The notes beneath the pieces were generated by a model, which saw only the letters and a list, made by a program, of their open reading frames with translations, was not told the DNA's origin and searched no databases. From CAYLLD01 sp964425135 (GTDB lineage: Bacteria; Pseudomonadota; Alphaproteobacteria; Rhodobacterales; Rhodobacteraceae), in the NCBI GenBank assembly GCA_964425135.1, contig CAYRKW010000084.1:1-10704 (forward strand): a stretch of 10,704 nucleotides of DNA. Direction: 5' to 3'. Position 1 is the first letter of the stretch; every line of letters starts with the position of its first letter. Positions 5,317 through 10,704 of this stretch are shown here, piece after piece. The position numbers were made by a program, and so were the translations under genes.

Positions 5317-5976
5317 GTGTTGCGTGGTTTGCCGACATCTGTGATTGCAGTGTTGATGGCGCTGCCTGCCTATGGGCAGGTGTTCAGCGTGCCGGCGCAA
5401 TGCCAAAGCGTTCTGACCGTGCAGTTTCGCGGGTGCGAGGTATCGCATCTTTATCGCTGCAACGGGGATGCGGAGCGTTTGCAGGAGATGAACTACACCG
5501 CCGATGGGCGCAGCTCGCGGGTGCTCTACAACAGTGAAGGTCAGATGTTGCAGTATGAGGATTTCGAGAACGGGATGGCGGTGGCGCGGGTGGAAGACGG
5601 CGTTGACCCGGATCAGATCAGTGTGCTGCTCGAAACCGGCGAGGACACTTACGATTTTGAGAACCTGCTCGACAATGGTGTGACGTTTCGGATGGTCGGC
5701 TTTGACCGTCTGATGGGCCAGCAGATCGAGATTGACGGGCGGGCGCTGGAGATGACCGAATTTGCCTATCAGATGATTGGCCCGGATGGGGAGGTGTTGT
5801 CGGACACCAGCGGGCAGCAGTTCGTCGATCCTGAGTTGCGGATTTTCTATCAGGGCATCTTTCTCAATGCGAGAGACAACACGACCCATAACAACATGCC
5901 GCAGGAATTTATCGGTCCCGATGAGGCCGGATTTCTGAGCGCGCGGCCGAAATATGATTGCGAAGCCAATACCTGA
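5317..5976 (+). CDS. Predicted secreted protein of unknown function
   Basis: I do not recognise this 219-residue protein. It begins with a short signal peptide (hydrophobic V-I-A-V-L-M-A-L-P-A, then A-Y-G before Q21), so the mature form should be periplasmic or outside the cell. Four cysteines remain after cleavage (29, 40, 48 and 215), enough for two disulfides. The rest is acidic and beta-rich in appearance, with D-G-R and G-Q-M type turns and no catalytic motif that I can see. The GTG start at 5317 follows directly on the GFA stop, with GGAGG five bases upstream. TTG at 5320 is an alternative. The stop lies 38 bases before gltB. Co-expression with the GFA gene, and perhaps gltB, is likely, but a role in glutamate synthesis is not shown. 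Confidence 0.82.
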   Translation: MLRGLPTSVIAVLMALPAYGQVFSVPAQCQSVLTVQFRGCEVSHLYRCNGDAERLQEMNYTADGRSSRVLYNSEGQMLQYEDFENGMAVARVEDGVDPDQISVLLETGEDTYDFENLLDNGVTFRMVGFDRLMGQQIEIDGRALEMTEFAYQMIGPDGEVLSDTSGQQFVDPELRIFYQGIFLNARDNTTHNNMPQEFIGPDEAGFLSARPKYDCEANT

Positions 5977-5985
5977 AATTTCAGG
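5972..5985. promoter_or_regulatory. Perfect 14-bp palindrome before gltB
   Basis: CCTGAAATTTCAGG is its own reverse complement and covers the stop codon of the preceding gene, 29 bases before the gltB start. It could be a DNA-binding site or a small mRNA hairpin near the gltB ribosome-binding site (AAGGAAGAG at 6001-6009). It is short and single, so its function is uncertain. Confidence 0.35.
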
Positions 5986-6014
5986 AGCGCTTCGGGGATA
6001 AAGGAAGAGACGAT

Positions 6015-9000
6015 ATGACCACATATGATGCTGGATGGGCGCGCGATAAAGCGTTGGAGTTTGAGCGTTTGGATGCGCAGGGTCTGTACCGCGCGGGCGA
6101 TGAGCATTCGTCCTGCGGGGTTGGGCTGGTGGTCACCAAAGATGGCAAGCCGCGGCGGCAGGTGGTTGAGGCGGGGATTACGGCGCTCAAGGCGGTTTGG
6201 CATCGGGGCGCGGTGGATGCGGATGGCAAGACCGGCGACGGGGCCGGTATTCATGTGCAAATCCCTGTGCCTTTCTTCCAGGATCAGGTGCGGCGCACGG
6301 GTCATGAGCCGGGTGATGAGCTTCTGGCGGTGGGAATGGTGTTCCTGCCGCGCTCGGATTTCGGGGCGCAGGAGGTGTGCCGGACGATTGTTGAGACCGA
6401 AGTGCTACGGCTTGGGTATTACATCTACGGCTGGCGGCATGTGCCGACGGATATTTCGGTGCTGGGCGAGAAGGCGAGTGCGACGCGGCCCGAGATTGAA
6501 CAAATTCTGATCTCCAACTCCAAGGGTGTGGATGAGGATACCTTTGAGCGCGAGCTTTACGTTATTCGCCGCCGGATCGAGAAAGCCGCCGCCGCGGCGC
6601 AGGTGCCGGAGCTTTACATTTGTTCGCTGTCGTGCCGGTCGGTGATCTACAAGGGCATGATGCTTGCCGAGCAAGTGTCGGTCTTCTACCCCGATCTGGA
6701 GGACGAGCGGTTCTGTTCGGCCTTTGCGATTTATCACCAGCGCTATTCCACCAACACCTTCCCGCAATGGTGGCTGGCACAGCCGTTTCGGATTGTTTCG
6801 GATAACTGCGAGATCTACACGCTCAAGGGCAATCTGAACTGGATGAAGTCCCATGAGGTGATGCTGGCCTCGGAGGAATTTGGCGAGTTGGCGGAAGACA
6901 TCAAGCCGATTGTGGCGCATGGGGCGTCGGATAGTGCGGCTTTGGATAGTGTGTTTGAGGTGTTGGTGCGTGCCGGGCGGTCGGCGCCGATGGCCAAGAC
7001 GATGCTGGTGCCAGAGGCGTGGTCGAAGGGCGCGAGCGGGGATATGCCGCAGGCGTGGAAAGACATGTATTCCTACTGCAACTCGGTGATGGAGCCTTGG
7101 GACGGACCGGCGGCGCTGGCGATGACGGACGGGCGCTGGGTTTGTGCGGGGCTGGACCGGAACGGCTTGCGGCCGATGCGCTATGTGGAGACGGGCGATG
7201 GGCTGATTATTGCGGGCTCTGAGACCGGCATGGTGCCGATTGACGAGACATCCGTGGTGCAAAAAGGTGCGCTTGGGCCGGGGCAGATGTTGGCCGTGGA
7301 CATGAAAAAGGGTCTGTTGTTCGAGGACAAAGAGATCAAGGACAAGCTGGCCAAAGCGCTGCCGTTCTCGGATTGGGTCGGCTCGATCACCGATCTGGAG
7401 AGCGTGATCAAGGCAGAGCATCCGGACGGGCTGGAGGGCGAGGACCTGCGGCGGCGGCAAATCGCGGCGGGCTATTCGATCGAAGAGATCGAGATGATCC
7501 TTGCGCCGATGGCCGAAGACGCCAAGGAGGCGATTGGCTCAATGGGCGATGACACGCCGTCGGCGGTGCTGTCGAACACGTATCGCCCGCTGAGCCATTT
7601 CTTCCGGCAGAACTTCAGCCAGGTGACCAACCCGCCAATTGACAGCCTGCGCGAGGATCGGGTGATGAGCCTGAAGACGCGCTTTGGCAATCTCAAGAAC
7701 GTGCTGGAGGAAGACAGCAGCCAGACCGAGATTTTCACGCTCGACAGCCCGTTTGTCTCAAACGGTCAGTATCACGCGATGATCAATCAGTCGGATGTGG
7801 ATGTGCGGCTCCTGTCTTGCGTGTTCAAGAAGGGCGCATCCTTGCGCAACGCGCTAGATGAGCTGCGCGCGCAGGCCGAAGAGGCGGTGCGCGAAGGGGC
7901 CAACCATCTGGTTCTGAGCGATGAGGGCGTCGATGGCACCCATGTCGCCATGCCGATGATCCTTGTCACGAGCGCTGTGCATTCGTGGCTGACCGAGAAG
8001 GGCCTGCGCACGTTTTGCTCGCTCAATATCCGGTCCGCCGAATGCATCGATCCGCATTACTTTGCGGTGCTAATCGGCGCAGGGGCGACGACCGTCAATG
8101 CGTATCTGGCGCAGGACACGATTGCGGATCGGGTCAAGCGGGGGCTGATCGAAGGATCGGTGGAAGATGCGATCAAGCGTTATCGCAAGGCGATTGATGC
8201 GGGCTTGTTGAAAATATTGTCGAAGATGGGCATTTCTGTCATCTCCTCTTATCGCGGGGGGCTGAATTTTGAGGCTGTCGGGCTGAGCCGCGCGATGGTT
8301 GCGGAGTATTTCCCCGGTATGCTGAGCCGAATTTCGGGCATCGGCGTTTCCGGCGTGCAGCAGAAGACCGAGGCGATCCACGATCAGGCTTTTGGGGCTG
8401 CGGATAACATCCTGCCCATCGGCGGATTTTACAAAGCGCGCAAAAGCGGCGAGAGCCATGCGTGGGAAGCGCAATCGATGCATATCTTGCAAAGCGCGTG
8501 TAACAGCGGCTCTTACGAGATGTGGAAGCGGTATTCGGACGGGATGAAGGCGCGTCCACCGCTGCATTTGCGTGATCTCCTGGACTTCAAGCATGGGCTG
8601 GAGAGCGTGCCGCTCGATGAGGTTGAGAGCATCACTGCGATCCGCAAACGGTTCGTCACACCGGGCATGAGCCTTGGGGCGTTGTCGCCTGAAGCGCATA
8701 AGACGCTGAATGTGGCGATGAACCGGATCGGGGCGAAGTCCGATAGTGGCGAAGGCGGCGAGGATCCGGCGCATTTCCACCCCGAGCCCAATGGCGACAA
8801 CCCATCGGCGAAGATCAAGCAGGTGGCCTCTGGCCGGTTTGGTGTCACGGCGGAATATCTGAACCAGTGCGAAGAGCTGGAGATCAAGGTCGCGCAGGGT
8901 GCCAAGCCCGGTGAGGGTGGCCAGCTTCCGGGCATTAAAGTCACCGAGCTGATCGCGCGCCTGCGCCATTCAACACCCGGTGTAACGCTGATCAGCCCGC

Positions 9001-10541
9001 CGCCGCATCACGACATCTATTCGATCGAGGATCTGGCGCAGCTTATTTACGATCTCAAGCAGATCAATCCGCGCGCCAAAGTCACCGTCAAGCTGGTCAG
9101 CCAGTCGGGCGTGGGCACGATTGCGGCGGGTGTCGCGAAGGCCAAGGCGGATGTCATCCTTGTGTCGGGCCACAATGGCGGCACGGGGGCAAGTCCTCAG
9201 ACGTCGATCAAATACGCGGGTCTGCCGTGGGAGATGGGGATCACCGAGGCGCATCAGGTGCTGGCGGTCAACAATCTGCGGGATCGTGTGACGTTGCGAA
9301 CCGATGGTGGGTTGCGCACAGGCCGGGATATCGTGATTGCGGCAATGATGGGGGCGGAAGAATACGGGATCGGGACAGCGGCGCTGATTGCGATGGGCTG
9401 CATCATGGTGCGGCAGTGCCAGTCGAACACCTGTCCGGTGGGCGTTTGTGTGCAAGACCCGCGCCTTCGGGAGAAGTTTACGGGCACCGCCGATAAGGTC
9501 GTCAATCTGATCACGTTCTATGCGCAAGAAGTGCGGGAGGTTCTGGCCTCCATCGGGGCGCGGTCGCTGGATGAGGTGATCGGGCGGGCAGATTTGCTGA
9601 CGCAGGTCAGCCGCGGCGCCGCGCATCTTGACGATCTGGATATGAACCCGCTGTTGATCACCGTCGATGAGCGATCGGAGATCATTTATGACCGGGATCG
9701 CGAACGTCAATTCGTGCCCGATACGCTGGATGCGCAAATCGTCAAGGACGCGCAGCCGTTCTTCAAGGACGGGGAGAAGATGCAGCTGTCATACGCGGTG
9801 CAGAACACCCATCGGACGATTGGCACGCGTGTCTCAAGCCAAATCGTCGGGCGGTTCGGGATGAGAAATGCCCTGCAACCTGATCACCTGACGATCAAAC
9901 TGCATGGCTCAGCCGGTCAGTCGCTTGGCGCTTTTGCAGCGCCGGGGCTGAAGATCGAGGTTTCTGGCGATGCCAATGATTATGTGGGCAAGGGGCTATC
10001 GGGGGGCCGCATCGTTGTGCGCCCGCCGCTCGCCTCGCCGCTGATCGCTGCAAGCAACACCATCATCGGTAACACGGTGCTCTATGGCGCGACGGCTGGT
10101 GAGCTCTATGCCAACGGCCTGGCAGGCGAGCGGTTCTGCGTGCGCAACTCGGGCGCGACGGTGGTGATCGAGGGCTGCGGATCGAACGGGTGCGAATACA
10201 TGACCGGCGGCGTTGCTGTGATCCTTGGTTCTGTGGGCCAGAACTTTGGGGCGGGCATGACCGGCGGGATGGCATTTGTTTATGACCCGGACGGCGCGTT
10301 CGACACGGTGGTCAATCCCGAAACGCTGGTCTGGCAAGGGGTTGAGACCGAGCACTGGCAAAGCGTTTTGCACGGGCTTGTGCAAGACCATGCGAACGAG
10401 ACCGGATCGGCCAAAGCGACGCAAATGCTGCATAACTGGGAGGCGGAACTGGGCCGGTTCGTTCAAATCTGCCCCAAAGAGATGCTCTCGCGCCTCGAAT
10501 ATCCGCTGAGCGAGACAGACGCCAAAATCCCCGCCGAGTAA
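6015..10541 (+). CDS. gltB: Glutamate synthase (NADPH) large subunit
   Basis: This 1508-residue cytosolic enzyme makes two glutamates from glutamine and 2-oxoglutarate with electrons from GltD. A propeptide of 33 residues precedes Cys34 (S-S-C-G-V-G-L), the N-terminal nucleophile of the class II glutaminase domain. H-Q-R-Y-S-T-N-T-F-P and D-R-N-G-L-R-P are normal, but the usual H-N-G-E-I-N is D-N-C-E-I-Y (263-268). The central domain is intact. The FMN-binding synthase domain runs from about 883 (P-G-M-S-L-G-A-L-S), with E-I-K-V-A-Q-G-A-K-P-G-E-G-G-Q and G-H-N-G-G-T-G-A-S near 1052-1060. The [3Fe-4S] ligands are Cys1129, Cys1135 and Cys1140. The C-terminal GXGXG beta-helix spans about 1290-1480. 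The ATG at 6015 follows AAGGAAGAG; the frame is open back to 5958, but that would overlap the preceding gene. The length is normal and the frame uninterrupted. Confidence 0.97.
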   Translation: MTTYDAGWARDKALEFERLDAQGLYRAGDEHSSCGVGLVVTKDGKPRRQVVEAGITALKAVWHRGAVDADGKTGDGAGIHVQIPVPFFQDQVRRTGHEPGDELLAVGMVFLPRSDFGAQEVCRTIVETEVLRLGYYIYGWRHVPTDISVLGEKASATRPEIEQILISNSKGVDEDTFERELYVIRRRIEKAAAAAQVPELYICSLSCRSVIYKGMMLAEQVSVFYPDLEDERFCSAFAIYHQRYSTNTFPQWWLAQPFRIVSDNCEIYTLKGNLNWMKSHEVMLASEEFGELAEDIKPIVAHGASDSAALDSVFEVLVRAGRSAPMAKTMLVPEAWSKGASGDMPQAWKDMYSYCNSVMEPWDGPAALAMTDGRWVCAGLDRNGLRPMRYVETGDGLIIAGSETGMVPIDETSVVQKGALGPGQMLAVDMKKGLLFEDKEIKDKLAKALPFSDWVGSITDLESVIKAEHPDGLEGEDLRRRQIAAGYSIEEIEMILAPMAEDAKEAIGSMGDDTPSAVLSNTYRPLSHFFRQNFSQVTNPPIDSLREDRVMSLKTRFGNLKNVLEEDSSQTEIFTLDSPFVSNGQYHAMINQSDVDVRLLSCVFKKGASLRNALDELRAQAEEAVREGANHLVLSDEGVDGTHVAMPMILVTSAVHSWLTEKGLRTFCSLNIRSAECIDPHYFAVLIGAGATTVNAYLAQDTIADRVKRGLIEGSVEDAIKRYRKAIDAGLLKILSKMGISVISSYRGGLNFEAVGLSRAMVAEYFPGMLSRISGIGVSGVQQKTEAIHDQAFGAADNILPIGGFYKARKSGESHAWEAQSMHILQSACNSGSYEMWKRYSDGMKARPPLHLRDLLDFKHGLESVPLDEVESITAIRKRFVTPGMSLGALSPEAHKTLNVAMNRIGAKSDSGEGGEDPAHFHPEPNGDNPSAKIKQVASGRFGVTAEYLNQCEELEIKVAQGAKPGEGGQLPGIKVTELIARLRHSTPGVTLISPPPHHDIYSIEDLAQLIYDLKQINPRAKVTVKLVSQSGVGTIAAGVAKAKADVILVSGHNGGTGASPQTSIKYAGLPWEMGITEAHQVLAVNNLRDRVTLRTDGGLRTGRDIVIAAMMGAEEYGIGTAALIAMGCIMVRQCQSNTCPVGVCVQDPRLREKFTGTADKVVNLITFYAQEVREVLASIGARSLDEVIGRADLLTQVSRGAAHLDDLDMNPLLITVDERSEIIYDRDRERQFVPDTLDAQIVKDAQPFFKDGEKMQLSYAVQNTHRTIGTRVSSQIVGRFGMRNALQPDHLTIKLHGSAGQSLGAFAAPGLKIEVSGDANDYVGKGLSGGRIVVRPPLASPLIAASNTIIGNTVLYGATAGELYANGLAGERFCVRNSGATVVIEGCGSNGCEYMTGGVAVILGSVGQNFGAGMTGGMAFVYDPDGAFDTVVNPETLVWQGVETEHWQSVLHGLVQDHANETGSAKATQMLHNWEAELGRFVQICPKEMLSRLEYPLSETDAKIPAE

Positions 10542-10543
10542 GC

Positions 10544-10629
10544 AAACGGAGCGGCCCTTACGGGCCGCACGACTTAAAGGTTTCATGCGCTGCCGCGCGG
10601 GCGAGTATTTTTAAAATGCGAAAACGCAT
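10544..10629 (+). terminator. Hairpin module, copy C, downstream of gltB
   Basis: It begins two bases after the gltB stop. AAACGGA (10544-10550) leads into a perfect 7-bp stem GCGGCCC/GGGCCGC with loop TTAC (10551-10568), then ACGACTTAAAGG. A weaker hairpin GCGC-TGCC-GCGC follows, then GCGAGTATTTTTAAAATGCGAA, which also forms ATGCG-AAAA-CGCAT (10616-10629). It is in sense orientation and most likely ends gltB transcription. In the remaining bases to 10704 I see no gene and no clear signal. Confidence 0.7.
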
Positions 10630-10704
10630 GGCGCGACCTTGCGTGCGCGGGCGAACACCGTTTTTCGCGCGTTCGTTCAAAACTCCGGTGTCCTGCTGCG
10701 CGAA

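Noticed and set aside
5958..6014. Upstream start for gltB
   Set aside because: It would overlap the preceding gene and lacks a ribosome-binding site. The ATG at 6015 has one, and it gives a plausible propeptide length before Cys34.
4678..6024. Open frame of 448 codons on the minus strand
   Set aside because: It lies opposite the lipoprotein, GFA and secreted-protein genes, which have clear motifs, ribosome-binding sites and coupled starts. Its product is rich in His, Arg and Pro, as expected for the antisense of GC-rich coding DNA.
6405..7460. Open frame of 351 codons on the minus strand
   Set aside because: It is antisense to the glutaminase part of gltB. There is no domain and the product is Arg/His/Pro-rich.

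Overview
The window is a piece of bacterial chromosome, most likely from an alphaproteobacterium of the order Rhodobacterales (roseobacter group). I base this on three things: protein wording remembered from that group (long matching stretches in both glutamate synthase subunits, for example C-S-Q-C-G-V-P-Y-C in GltD), GC-rich codon use, and intergenic hairpins ending in GAGTATTTTT. I could not run a database search. No transposase, integrase, phage gene, CRISPR array, rRNA or tRNA is visible. The genes are mainly housekeeping, and the unusual material lies between them and in two active-site motifs.

Left arm, minus strand (1-2834). hemE (uroporphyrinogen decarboxylase, heme pathway) is followed by a hairpin module. 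Next come a small XRE-type helix-turn-helix gene with its own strong terminator, and uppP/bacA (undecaprenyl-pyrophosphate phosphatase, cell-wall lipid recycling). The 324-base gap between hemE and the HTH gene holds a likely hemE promoter, a second copy of the hairpin module in the opposite orientation, and the HTH-gene terminator.

Divergent control region (2835-3096). It separates uppP from gltD. It contains an 18-bp inverted repeat, a perfect TATAAT -10 box, and two GGTCA-N7-TGACT dyads 74 bp apart, about seven helical turns.

Right arm, plus strand (3097-10541). gltD (small subunit of NADPH-dependent glutamate synthase) and gltB (large subunit) stand in the order D then B, separated by about 1.4 kb. 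That gap holds an array of 11-bp direct repeats, a 38-codon lipoprotein gene, a roughly 70-bp palindromic element, a GFA/CENP-V-type zinc protein and a secreted protein of unknown function. GltB releases ammonia from glutamine and combines it with 2-oxoglutarate; GltD supplies electrons from NADPH. gltB is followed directly by a third copy of the hairpin module.

Points most worth checking: (1) the three-copy module whose stem shows compensatory base changes; (2) GltD lacks the conserved Asp of its C-terminal flavin-binding Gly-Asp motif, and GltB has an altered His-Asn-Gly-Glu-Ile-Asn glutaminase motif, with both reading frames otherwise intact; (3) the paired dyads in front of gltD; (4) the helically phased 11-bp repeats. 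I did not find a convincing new multi-gene system such as a defence, secretion or biosynthetic cluster.
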